From: Sporosarcina sp. JAI121
GTDB lineage: Bacteria; Bacillota; Bacilli; Bacillales_A; Planococcaceae
NCBI RefSeq assembly: GCF_013408665.1
Contig: NZ_JACCCL010000001.1
Span: 62,001 to 126,000 of the forward strand
DNA: 64,000 nucleotides
Reading direction: 5' to 3'
Every line of letters starts with the position of its first letter. Position 1 is the stretch's first letter. The notes below the pieces were generated by a model. That model searched no databases, was not told where the DNA came from, and saw only the letters and a list, made by a program, of their open reading frames with translations. The position numbers and the translations under genes are program-made. Positions 34,291 through 42,259 of this stretch are shown in pieces.

Positions 34291-35234
34291 GTGAAGGAAT
34301 TTACAGGATTTTGAATGAAAGAAAAGAGGAGATTAGGCAGGAAACTGGCTATGCAATCGATATCGTTTCCATCCTCGTCCGGGATACGGCAAAAGAACGT
34401 CTGGCGACACCCGGTATAAAAATTACGGATGACATTCAAGAAATCCTGTCAAATTCGGACATCGACTTCATCTTTGAGGCGATTGTTGGAGAAGAACCCG
34501 CTTATTCGTATCTAACAGAAGCGATTGAAAAAGGTTTTCATATCATTACGGCTAATAAGACGATGTTTGCGAAGCATGGTTCGGCGTTACTAAAACATGC
34601 AAAGGTGAGAGATGTTCATCTCGGTTATGAAGCGACGACGGCTGGCGGGGTACCTATTATCCGTACGGTGACAAGTTTATTGCCGGCAGATCGTGTACGG
34701 CGAGTTCGAGGAATTTTGAATGGTACCTCTAACTTCATCTTGACGAAGATGCGGGAAGCAGGAATTCCATTTAATGCTGCCCTTCACGAAGCACAGGTGC
34801 TCGGCTATGCGGAAGCAGATCCAACGGACGATATAAGCGGTAAGGATGCATTCCGGAAACTGATGATTTTAAGCGCCCTTGCATTCGGCAGTCAGCCGAA
34901 TTGGCGAGACGTTCCAGTCGTTGGGATCGACGCGGTTACGATTGAAGATGTAGCGGATGCTTTTAAGAATCAACTTCGTTATCGGCATGTCGCTGATATT
35001 TCAATTGATGAAAAAGGTGCATTGCACGGAAGTGTCGGTCCGGTACTGATCGGTACTGATCATCCGTTATACGGTGTGGATGGCGTGGATAACGCAATCA
35101 TCGTTGAAACCGACCATCTCGGTGCTCTTACACTTGTCGGTCCGGGCGCAGGTATGTACCCGACAGCAAGTGCAATGGTCGGAGATTTCCTTCAGATGAT
35201 CGGGAAGCGTGAAAGGGTCCTTGTTAATAACTAA
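34248..35234 (+). CDS. hom: Homoserine dehydrogenase without ACT domain
   Basis: A 328-residue enzyme reducing aspartate semialdehyde to homoserine. It has VALLGFGTVGEGIYRIL, ITANKTMFAKHG, GILNGTSNFILTKM and the substrate and catalytic stretch GYAEADPTDDISGKDAFRKL. Bacillus Hom has about 430 residues with a C-terminal ACT domain for feedback control by threonine. Here the protein stops after the catalytic part. Loss of feedback and SAM-riboswitch control together suggest an isoenzyme devoted to methionine. ATGGAGG lies ahead of the ATG at 34248, inside the end of metX. Confidence 0.92.
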   Translation: MPSIKVALLGFGTVGEGIYRILNERKEEIRQETGYAIDIVSILVRDTAKERLATPGIKITDDIQEILSNSDIDFIFEAIVGEEPAYSYLTEAIEKGFHIITANKTMFAKHGSALLKHAKVRDVHLGYEATTAGGVPIIRTVTSLLPADRVRRVRGILNGTSNFILTKMREAGIPFNAALHEAQVLGYAEADPTDDISGKDAFRKLMILSALAFGSQPNWRDVPVVGIDAVTIEDVADAFKNQLRYRHVADISIDEKGALHGSVGPVLIGTDHPLYGVDGVDNAIIVETDHLGALTLVGPGAGMYPTASAMVGDFLQMIGKRERVLVNN

Positions 35235-35235
35235 G

Positions 35236-35266
35236 AAAAGCGATTCCATAATTGGAATCGCTTTTT
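35236..35266. terminator. Bidirectional terminator between hom and opuD
   Basis: AAAAGCGATTCC pairs with GGAATCGCTTTT around a 6-base loop. Confidence 0.9.
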
Positions 35267-35273
35267 AGTGTCA

Positions 35274-36764
35274 TTATTTCTTTTTGATTAGCTTCATTTC
35301 AGCTTTCAATGCCTTAAGCAACGCGACAACCATGAGCAACATTACGAAAGAGAACGGCAATGCCGCGATGATAATTGTGTTTTGCAAGGCGGTGAGACCG
35401 TTGACGGACAGTAGAATCAAAGCAATTGTCGACTGGATTACACCCCAAATGAGTTTTACATTATTCGGAGGCGTCAACGAGCCGTTCGTTGACTGCATGC
35501 CAAGAACAAAAGTCGCTGAATCCGCTGAGGTAACGAAGAATGATACAATCAACAAAATTGCAAAGACAGATATTACGAACGACATTGGCATCACATTGAA
35601 CATTTCAAATACAGTCAGTTCAGTACTGGTTTGAGTCAAGTCGACGAGCCCTTTTTTCTGGATATCAATCGCTGTTGTACCGAACGCGGAGAACCAGAAA
35701 GTGACTAGAAGAGTGGGAGCAGCAAGCACTCCAATCATGAACTCCCTAATCGTGCGACCTTTTGAAACACGGGCAATGAACATACTGACAAACGGTGCCC
35801 ATGAAATCCACCATGCCCAGTAAAAAATCGTCCAATTATCAAGCCATTTCCGGTCAGTAGAGTCCAAAGGCGCCGTACCGAAACTCATTTGGACGAGATG
35901 TGAAAAGTAACCGCCAAACGAATCGGTAAACATATTGAAAATCAGCAACGTTGGACCGAGAATGACAATAAATCCAAGAAGTGCGAACGCTAGAATCAAG
36001 TTTGTGTTCGACAAATATTTGATGCCTTTACTTAATCCTGACCACGCGGATGCAACGAATAGGACCGTGACGACCGCGATGATGACAAACTGCGATGTGA
36101 TATTGATTTCAACGCCGAATAAGTAGTTTAGGCCTGCATTAATTTGAACAGCACCGAAGCCGAGCGATGTAGCAACGCCGAATGCAGTCGCAAAAACAGC
36201 GAGTACATCAACGAGAATGCCCCACGGACCTTCCATTTTTTTGCCGAAGATCGGCTTCAATGTTGCTGAAATTAATCCCGGTTCCCCTTTACGGAACTGG
36301 AAAAAGGCGAGAGATAATGCAATGACTCCGTACATAGCCCATATGTGAATTCCCCAGTGGAAGAACGACTGGCGTAAGGACTCTTTGAAAGCTTCATCCG
36401 TATTAGGCTCTTCCGAAGCAGGGCTGATTGCAAAGTGTGATAACGGTTCGGCGGCGCCGTAAAAGACGAGACCGATACCCATCCCGGCAGAAAACAGCAT
36501 GGCAATCCATGTAACTGTTGAAAACTGTGGACGGTCCGTATCCTTTCCAAGACGGATTTTTCCGAATGGACTTACGATGAAAAAGAAACTGAGCGCTAAC
36601 ATGAACGACATGAGCAGCATATAGTACCAACCGAAAGACGACGCAACAAAGTTTCTGGCGTTCGTAGTGACGGCTTCAAAACTTGTGGGTGCGAACGCGC
36701 CGTACCCGACGGTCAAAATAATCAGACCGATAGTGATATAAAAGACATTTGAAATTTTCTTCAT
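35274..36764 (-). CDS. opuD: BCCT-family glycine betaine transporter (OpuD-like)
   Basis: A 496-residue Na+-coupled carrier with 12 helices. The glycine-rich stretch SAGMGIGLVFYGAAEPLSHF and the tryptophan-rich substrate box WTIFYWAWWISWAPFVSMFI are the BCCT hallmarks. Relatives bring glycine betaine, choline or carnitine into the cell for osmoprotection. The short, not strongly basic C-terminal tail (KALKAEMKLIKKK) is like B. subtilis OpuD. GAGGGGGAATT precedes the ATG, and a SigA-type promoter lies 42-70 bases upstream. It is a single-gene unit. Confidence 0.88.
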   Translation of the reverse strand: MKKISNVFYITIGLIILTVGYGAFAPTSFEAVTTNARNFVASSFGWYYMLLMSFMLALSFFFIVSPFGKIRLGKDTDRPQFSTVTWIAMLFSAGMGIGLVFYGAAEPLSHFAISPASEEPNTDEAFKESLRQSFFHWGIHIWAMYGVIALSLAFFQFRKGEPGLISATLKPIFGKKMEGPWGILVDVLAVFATAFGVATSLGFGAVQINAGLNYLFGVEINITSQFVIIAVVTVLFVASAWSGLSKGIKYLSNTNLILAFALLGFIVILGPTLLIFNMFTDSFGGYFSHLVQMSFGTAPLDSTDRKWLDNWTIFYWAWWISWAPFVSMFIARVSKGRTIREFMIGVLAAPTLLVTFWFSAFGTTAIDIQKKGLVDLTQTSTELTVFEMFNVMPMSFVISVFAILLIVSFFVTSADSATFVLGMQSTNGSLTPPNNVKLIWGVIQSTIALILLSVNGLTALQNTIIIAALPFSFVMLLMVVALLKALKAEMKLIKKK

Positions 36765-36805
36765 AATTCCCCCTCGTGGAGCTGGTTGTTTAGAAACAGC
36801 TTTTA

Positions 36806-36834
36806 ACTATACTAGTAAATCATTTTTATAGCAA
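36806..36834 (-). promoter_or_regulatory. SigA promoter of opuD
   Basis: On the minus strand TTGCTA (36834-36829) and TATAGT (36811-36806) are 17 bases apart. Confidence 0.6.
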
Positions 36835-36913
36835 CCGATCGTTGAATAAAGTATTTCCTCTGTTTACTATTCATTCATGCAACCTAATTGGACAGAGTAA
36901 TAACTTATTTAAT

Positions 36914-36948
36914 AAAAAAACAGCTGAAGAGTTGTATCCCTTCAGCTG
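36914..36948 (-). terminator. Terminator of the excisionase-type gene
   Basis: CAGCTGAAG pairs with CTTCAGCTG. The minus strand runs into seven Ts. Confidence 0.85.
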
Positions 36949-36952
36949 AATT

Positions 36953-37183
36953 TCAATCTTCATCTTTAATGTCACGGTCAGGCGGAATCGGTTCGTTACG
37001 CCATTCCTCCATTTGGTGTTTTAACATTTCGAGCTGTTCCAAATAAAGGCCGAACTGGTCTTTATTAATAAGGAATTGTTCGCCGTCATGGACGGAACGG
37101 ATACGACCTTCCCGAACGTACTTCCGGACTTGTTCGATGGGCATACCGAGGTGTTCGGCGGTTTCTTGGATTGTAAGATACAT
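36953..37183 (-). CDS. Excisionase/MerR-like DNA-binding protein (HTH_17)
   Basis: A 76-residue protein with an N-terminal winged helix-turn-helix (MYLTIQETAEHLGMPIEQVR and KYVREGRIRSV, residues 1-35) of the excisionase family. A predicted alpha-helical region FGLYLEQLEMLKHQMEEWRN and an acidic tail follow. Free-standing copies of this family occur on bacterial chromosomes away from phages. No integrase or att-like repeat is nearby, so an excision role is unlikely. The ATG at 37183 follows AAGGAGATGTCAAT. An earlier in-frame GTG-type start at 37213 overlaps the preceding terminator and is rejected. Targets are unknown. Confidence 0.75.
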   Translation of the reverse strand: MYLTIQETAEHLGMPIEQVRKYVREGRIRSVHDGEQFLINKDQFGLYLEQLEMLKHQMEEWRNEPIPPDRDIKDED

Positions 37184-37196
37184 ATTGACATCTCCT

Positions 37197-37240
37197 TGAA
37201 AAAAGCCCTCCATTTCAATCGTGATCAGTGAAATGGAGGG
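37197..37240 (-). terminator. Terminator of queT
   Basis: CCCTCCATTTCA pairs with TGAAATGGAGGG, and the minus strand continues with CTTTTTTC. Confidence 0.92.
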
Positions 37241-37251
37241 AATGGGGTATG

Positions 37252-37734
37252 TTAAATAAGTTTTTCGAAGTTCAAACGTTTATTCAAAGCAATCATTATC
37301 GGAATCCCGATGGTCATGACGACGAATTCACCTATCGCAACTGTTAACCATGTAAGCAGGAAGGGAAGCTCCAGCGCAAGGTTCAACTCAAAAGCGATGA
37401 TGAACATTGTGAAGGTGAAGACAAGCGTGTTGAAAACCATTCGCTTAAAAATACCCGCTATGAATTTGGCGGAAAAAATCGTGATTGAAAGGGCTAAGAT
37501 TGATTGGCTTACCCCAAAAAATAAATCATACATGCCAAGTGGGGAGAACAAGTTGGTCACAAATACTCCGAGCACAATACCGAATATGAACTTCTTATTG
37601 AAGACGACGAGGTGGTTGAACACTTCGGGAATCCGAAATTGGATGGCTGCATATGCTAATGGTGCTATTAATAGCGATACAGCTACATATAAAGCGGCAA
37701 TAATTCCGCTTATTGCCATTGTTTTTATTTTCAT
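37252..37734 (-). CDS. queT: QueT-type queuosine-precursor (preQ1) uptake protein
   Basis: A 160-residue membrane protein with five to six helices, matching the QueT family (S component of an ECF transporter). IPEVFNHLVVFNKKFIFGIVLG and NLFSPLGMYDLFFGVSQSIL are family-typical. It should capture preQ1 or a related deazapurine for the shared ECF energising module encoded elsewhere. A preQ1-I riboswitch directly upstream overlaps its ribosome binding site and confirms the substrate class. The ATG at 37734 is 9 bases from GGGGG. It is transcribed alone and ends in a strong terminator. Confidence 0.92.
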   Translation of the reverse strand: MKIKTMAISGIIAALYVAVSLLIAPLAYAAIQFRIPEVFNHLVVFNKKFIFGIVLGVFVTNLFSPLGMYDLFFGVSQSILALSITIFSAKFIAGIFKRMVFNTLVFTFTMFIIAFELNLALELPFLLTWLTVAIGEFVVMTIGIPIMIALNKRLNFEKLI

Positions 37735-37743
37735 TATTCATTT

Positions 37744-37782
37744 CCCCCTAGTTTTTTTACGTGGGATGGTTACGAACCACGT
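37744..37782 (-). ncRNA. preQ1-I riboswitch, translational type
   Basis: The minus strand reads ACGTGG-TTCGTAACCAT-CCCACGT-AAAAAAACTA-GGGGG. The CGTGG/CCACG stem, the A-rich tail and the final G-tract are the H-type pseudoknot layout of preQ1-I aptamers. The G-tract is also the queT ribosome binding site, so ligand binding should hide it. No terminator follows, which supports translational control. Confidence 0.88.
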
Positions 37783-37902
37783 GGTGCTATGCACAAGTAG
37801 ATAGTCTAGTGCATTAGTGCCATTTGTGTCAAGGGGAATTCAGGTATTGGAAAAATTAGTTTGTATGGTATCGTCATAGTAGAAGAGATAGGAGGGGGAA
37901 AT

Positions 37903-38769
37903 TTGTCACAACGTATTTCATATTTAGTCGTGCTGTTGGGTGCGATACTTTGGGGGACGACCGGTACCGCGCAGACCTTCATGCCGCAAACGATTCATCC
38001 GTTGGCAGTCGGGGCATCAAGGCTTGCTGTGGGTGGTTTTTCATTACTTCTAATTTTGTTCATCATGCGTAAAATCGATTTTCGGAATTGGCCATGGAAA
38101 TCGACTCTGTACGCAGCTGTTTCAATGGCCATTTTCCAATATCTATTTTTTTCTTCTGTCAGATTAACGGGCGTTGCAATCGGTACGGTCGTTACAATTG
38201 GCAGCGCGCCTGTTTTTTCCGGAATTATTGAATGGTTATTATTGAAGCGCCGTCCGACCCGTATTTGGCTTACGGCAACAGTGCTTGCGATTGTAGGATG
38301 TGGACTGCTCTTTTTGAATAAAGATGGCATCGTTGTCAATCCCGTCGGTATAGCGATGTCACTTGGGGCAGGATTATTGTTTGCTTTTTATACTCTCGTC
38401 AATAAAGATGTTCTCAAGAAAGCAGACTCTGTTCCCGCCGTTGCCGTCATCTTCTCAATGAGTGCCCTGATGCTAATGCCGTTCCTGTTTTTATTCGAAA
38501 CGGAAGGTTTGGTGACTGTTCGTGGAATTTCCGTTGTGTTGTATCTAGGGATTATCACAACAAGTGTGGCATACATCTTATTCTCAGCCGGTCTAAAGCG
38601 GATTCCATCGTCATCTGCGGTCACATTGTCACTTGCGGAACCGCTTACTGCCGCTGTTTTGAGTGTAATCGTGGTCGGCGAACGTCTAGACGGAACTTCT
38701 TGGACTGGGATTGTCATGCTTCTTGGAGGAATACTCGTATTGACTTTGGGCGGTAGGAAAGTGAAATAG
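37903..38769 (+). CDS. EamA-family (DMT) metabolite exporter
   Basis: A 288-residue membrane protein with ten helices in two EamA repeats (about residues 6-135 and 150-285). VVLLGAILWGTTGTAQTFMP opens repeat one, and the paired SAPVFSGIIEWLLLKRRPT and LSLAEPLTAAVLSVIVVGE are the standard repeat ends. Members export amino acids or other metabolites, and the substrate cannot be told from sequence. The start is TTG at 37903 behind AGGAGGGGG. Codons before that, back to 37861, would carry the ribosome binding site itself. It stands alone with no obvious partner. Confidence 0.85.
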   Translation: MSQRISYLVVLLGAILWGTTGTAQTFMPQTIHPLAVGASRLAVGGFSLLLILFIMRKIDFRNWPWKSTLYAAVSMAIFQYLFFSSVRLTGVAIGTVVTIGSAPVFSGIIEWLLLKRRPTRIWLTATVLAIVGCGLLFLNKDGIVVNPVGIAMSLGAGLLFAFYTLVNKDVLKKADSVPAVAVIFSMSALMLMPFLFLFETEGLVTVRGISVVLYLGIITTSVAYILFSAGLKRIPSSSAVTLSLAEPLTAAVLSVIVVGERLDGTSWTGIVMLLGGILVLTLGGRKVK

Positions 38770-38780
38770 TACATTGTAAA

Positions 38781-38962
38781 GGTGACAGGTACTCAAACAA
38801 ACGTGTTTGTTTATACAATGTGGAAAATTGCGATACAGGGGGCTTTTAGGGCTTTCTGTATTTTTTCTATTTCCTCGGGGGCAGAATTGACTGGGTGACA
38901 GTCACCCAGTCAATTCTAAAACAAACGTGAAAGTCTGGATAAATGTGTTTGTTTGTACTTTC
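38781..38962. repeat. Palindrome cluster between eamA and the two-component operon
   Basis: Three palindromic units lie in 180 bases without a gene. AAACAAAC-GT-GTTTGTTT lies at 38795-38812. A perfect 16-base-arm palindrome GAATTGACTGGGTGAC-A-GTCACCC... with one-base loop lies at 38884-38916. A second AAACAAAC/GTTTGTTT pair with a 20-base loop lies at 38919-38954. GGTGACAG precedes the AAACAAACGTG block both times, so two copies of one element may be present. No T-run follows, so these are not terminators. Confidence 0.7.
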
Positions 38963-39061
38963 AATGCAATTTATCTTAAGACTTTCTTCATAATTACAGT
39001 TGGTGAATGTTAAGATTTGGCGGTTACAATTGGTATCATAGAGTAAAGCGAGGTGCGGAAG

Positions 39062-39751
39062 ATGGCGAAATTCACAGTGCTTGTAGCGGATGACGATCAG
39101 GATATCCGTGACGGGATTGAAATTTATTTGAAAAATGAAGGATATGTGGTATTGAAAGCGGCGGACGGTAAAGAAGCGCTTGAGCTGTTGGAGTCGAACG
39201 ACGTCCATCTCCTCATTCTCGATATTATGATGCCGAACATGGATGGTATTACAGCGACGTTTAAAATTAGGGAAGTGCGTAATATCCCGATTATCATGCT
39301 GAGTGCGAAGGCGGAAGACTCCGATAAAATTCATGGCTTGTCCGTTGGCGCGGATGATTATGTGACGAAACCCTTCCATCCGATGGAGTTGATGGCACGC
39401 GTAAAGTCGCAATTACGCCGCTATATCCAATTCGGGACGTACGACGGTCAGAAAAAAGTAGAAATCGATGGGTTAGTTCTGGATGAAGAAGCAAAGGAAA
39501 TCACTATTGACGGTGATGTGGTAAAACTGACACCGATTGAATACAAAATCACGGAGTTGCTGATGAAAAATGCAGGGCGTGTATTTTCCATCAATGAAAT
39601 TTACGAACGTGTCTGGAATGAAGCTGCGTACAATGCTGAAAATATCGTCGCAGTTCATATTCGTAAAATACGTGAGAAAATCGAAGCAGATCCGAAAAAT
39701 CCGAGGTATGTAAAGGTGGTGTGGGGAATTGGTTACAAAATTGAAAAGTAA
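39062..39751 (+). CDS. OmpR-family response regulator
   Basis: A 229-residue regulator. The receiver domain (residues 1-118) has the acidic pair in VADDDQD, phospho-acceptor Asp54 in LLILDIMMPNMDG, and Lys in DDYVTKPF. The winged-helix effector (residues about 135-229) has LTPIEYKITELLMKNAGRVF and VAVHIRKIREKIE. It pairs with the kinase two ORFs downstream. The ATG at 39062 lies 8 bases after GAGGTG. The GTG at 39053 is part of that site. The overall pattern is VanR-like, but no van genes are in view and the stimulus is unknown. Confidence 0.92.
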   Translation: MAKFTVLVADDDQDIRDGIEIYLKNEGYVVLKAADGKEALELLESNDVHLLILDIMMPNMDGITATFKIREVRNIPIIMLSAKAEDSDKIHGLSVGADDYVTKPFHPMELMARVKSQLRRYIQFGTYDGQKKVEIDGLVLDEEAKEITIDGDVVKLTPIEYKITELLMKNAGRVFSINEIYERVWNEAAYNAENIVAVHIRKIREKIEADPKNPRYVKVVWGIGYKIEK

Positions 39752-39905
39752 TTGGGCGGTTGTTTGGTCAATCATTGCGATTGTCATTGCCGCTTTAAGT
39801 ATCGGTTACTGCTTCTCCCACATCATTGACCTGGTCGGCAATGGAATGGAACGTTCCAGTAGAGCGATTGCTTATCTCGCGCGTATAGTGAAAGGGAGTG
39901 TATGA
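39729..39905 (+). CDS. Small membrane protein encoded between response regulator and kinase
   Basis: A 58-codon frame begins inside the last codons of the regulator gene (TTG at 39729, or TTG at 39741) and ends TGA at 39903-39905, overlapping the kinase start as ATGA. It encodes a short basic head (VTKLKSNW), one clear helix AVVWSIIAIVIAALSIGYCF, and an amphipathic part SHIIDLVGNGMERSSRAIA ending in RIVKGSV. AAGGTGG lies 9 bases before the first TTG. Overlaps at both ends indicate real, coupled translation. I do not recognise a family. It may modulate or anchor the kinase. Confidence 0.6.
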   Translation: MVTKLKSNWAVVWSIIAIVIAALSIGYCFSHIIDLVGNGMERSSRAIAYLARIVKGSV

Positions 39906-42106
39906 ATATGAAAAATAGTAAACGAATGCCTCTAATTATCTGGTCGATTCTTGTCGCCTTGTTTTTAACGGCGCTTGTATCTATTATAAACTCCGGTCCG
40001 AGATTTATCGGGAAAAGCTATGTCGATACAGATGATTTCAAATCAGAACTGGAATATTTTTATGATAAAATTGGTGCAACCGTTTTGAATCCGATTAATG
40101 TGGAAAAGGAGAAAAAGCACATCAAAGTATCGATGGAGGAAATCGAAGAGCATCGTGAGCGTTACGGCACATTGGCTGAACAAATTGCCAATATTGCAGC
40201 CCAATATCAAGATCGAATTGAAGAAGCGAAAGCGGCTGGCAATGAAGTGTTGAAAACAGAACTAATCAAAGAACAAGAAGTGAAAATAGAAGATATCCGA
40301 AAAAATTTTCAAGATGATAAACATGTAGAGGAAAAAGTTCGTGCTGAAAAAGGAGAGGCGCTTGAACAATATGTAAGTGAAAGATTCAATGATGTGGATG
40401 ATTATAACTTCCGGTGGGTTTCCTATGAGTTGAAAGATGTGGAAACGGGTGAAACGTTTGCGTCCGGTGATGTCAAAGCGCCCGCCGCCTACAAGAAATT
40501 GTTCAATTCCAAGGAAGGGTACTTCAAGGCGAAGTCACTTCGAATAAAAAGTACTGATTTATACGAGTACACAAGAAACCATACCGGGCACTACATCGAC
40601 AGTAACCAATCAATAATCGGAAACCCAGATCGGACTTTCGAGGGGGTTTTCGTCATTTCAAAGGCAATATCAAAGGAAGGGTCTCACGGCCAACATGCAG
40701 CCTGGTTTAACAAATCAAAATATATTGCCTATGGAACTTGGATTGCTGGGGTAATTGCGTTAATCCTACTATTGACAAAGTTTCGTTTCAATAAGAACTG
40801 GGTGAAGGATAGAAGAGGGGCAGACTGGTATAATCGTTTAAAAATCGATGTAAAAGGATCACTGTTAGTAACAACATTGCTGATGCTCTATATTAATTTA
40901 TTGTTTGTTGCAGACTATGTTTATTTTTATAGCATCGAAAATTTGGTCATATATGCAATTTCTTATGTTTTCCTTGCATTCCTCATATTGCTGACAGTGT
41001 TTCAGCTGGTTAATTTCATGGAACGACTAAAAGATGAAGTGGCGTTGAAACTAGAAATTAAGGATAGTTATAGTATGAGATTTATACTTGCATGGCAAGG
41101 GATGTTTTTGAACCGTTCAATTGGTGTACAAATGTTCCTTCTGTTAATTGGCTTTTTCCTAGCGGGCTTCGGGTTGTTCGTTGTTTTAATGCAACCTATA
41201 TTAATTGTGATTTACATTCCACTTGTATTGTTTGCTGGATTACCACTCCTCTATATCTTCGTGAGAAGAACGGCTTATTTAAACCGTATTATTGTCGCTA
41301 CGGAAGCGATGGCGGCAGGACGTCTTCATGAGGAAATTAAGGTCGAAGGGAAATCACCACTTGCCGACCATGCGCGGAATCTCAATAACTTGCGTGAAGG
41401 AGTCCGCGTTTCAATGACTGAACAGGCTAAAAGCGAACGCCTGAAAACAGAACTTATTACGAATGTCAGTCATGATCTTAGGACGCCACTAACTTCGATT
41501 ATTACGTATACGGATCTGTTGAAAAAGGAAGATATCACTGCTGAAGAACGTACAAAATATGTAGATATATTAGATAAGAAATCACAGCGTTTGAAGACCT
41601 TGATAGAGGACTTATTCGAAGTGTCAAAAATGGCGAGCGGTAACTTGGAGCTTCACAAACAACGTGTTGATTTGACACAATTGCTTCAGCAAGCACTTGC
41701 TGAACACGAAGAAGAAATTTCAAAATCGGGACTCGATTTCAGAGTTAACTTACCAGAGTCTACGCTTGTTGCCTATGTGGACGGGAAAAGATGGTGGCGT
41801 GTACTGGATAACTTGATTGTAAATGCTGTTAAGTACACATTGCCGGGTACCCGCGTCTATATTACACTCCGAAAAGTGGGAGATAACGCCGAATTCATCG
41901 TTAAAAATGTGACGAAGTACGAGCTTGGTGAAAACACCGACGAATTGTTTGAACGATTCAAAAGGGCGGATGCATCACGCCATACGGACGGATCTGGACT
42001 TGGACTTGCGATTGCACAATCCATCGTTGATTTGCATAATGGGAATATGAAAATCGAAGTAGATGGGGATTTATTCAAAGTGACGGTCGTCGTGGCGGCG
42101 ATTTGA
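39902..42106 (+). CDS. Membrane sensor histidine kinase with large extracellular domain
   Basis: A 734-residue kinase. A first helix (PLIIWSILVALFLTALVSII) leads to an outside domain of about 230 residues rich in charged heptads (residues 75-150 look coiled-coil). Then come five or six helices between about 275 and 450, a HAMP-like linker with EAMAAGRLHEEI, the phospho-acceptor His524 in NVSHDLRTPLTSI, and the ATP domain with NLIVNAVKYT and DGSGLGLAIAQ. The several helices after the sensor domain are unusual. ATG at 39902 overlaps the small ORF stop. A second ATG at 39908 has better spacing to GGGAG. Confidence 0.9.
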   Translation: MNMKNSKRMPLIIWSILVALFLTALVSIINSGPRFIGKSYVDTDDFKSELEYFYDKIGATVLNPINVEKEKKHIKVSMEEIEEHRERYGTLAEQIANIAAQYQDRIEEAKAAGNEVLKTELIKEQEVKIEDIRKNFQDDKHVEEKVRAEKGEALEQYVSERFNDVDDYNFRWVSYELKDVETGETFASGDVKAPAAYKKLFNSKEGYFKAKSLRIKSTDLYEYTRNHTGHYIDSNQSIIGNPDRTFEGVFVISKAISKEGSHGQHAAWFNKSKYIAYGTWIAGVIALILLLTKFRFNKNWVKDRRGADWYNRLKIDVKGSLLVTTLLMLYINLLFVADYVYFYSIENLVIYAISYVFLAFLILLTVFQLVNFMERLKDEVALKLEIKDSYSMRFILAWQGMFLNRSIGVQMFLLLIGFFLAGFGLFVVLMQPILIVIYIPLVLFAGLPLLYIFVRRTAYLNRIIVATEAMAAGRLHEEIKVEGKSPLADHARNLNNLREGVRVSMTEQAKSERLKTELITNVSHDLRTPLTSIITYTDLLKKEDITAEERTKYVDILDKKSQRLKTLIEDLFEVSKMASGNLELHKQRVDLTQLLQQALAEHEEEISKSGLDFRVNLPESTLVAYVDGKRWWRVLDNLIVNAVKYTLPGTRVYITLRKVGDNAEFIVKNVTKYELGENTDELFERFKRADASRHTDGSGLGLAIAQSIVDLHNGNMKIEVDGDLFKVTVVVAAI

Positions 42107-42124
42107 TAGATGGATGATTAAGTG

Positions 42125-42170
42125 AGCTGTATGCAGTGCCTTTCACAAAGGGGCAATGCGTACAGCTTTA
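42125..42170 (+). terminator. Probable terminator of the two-component operon
   Basis: AGCTGTATGC...GCGTACAGCT with an inner TGCC/GGCA stem. The T-run after it is weak (TTTATTCTG). Confidence 0.6.
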
Positions 42171-42259
42171 TTCTGTTTACAGAATCATTATTTCTAAAAA
42201 GGGTTTACAATTCTGCTATTGCAGGAATGATTAACTAAAACAGAACTGCAATTTAGGGG

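Noticed and set aside
36953-37183. Excisionase-type gene as sign of a prophage or integrative element.
   Set aside because: No integrase, att-like repeat or phage gene is nearby. Flanking genes are ordinary chromosomal ones.
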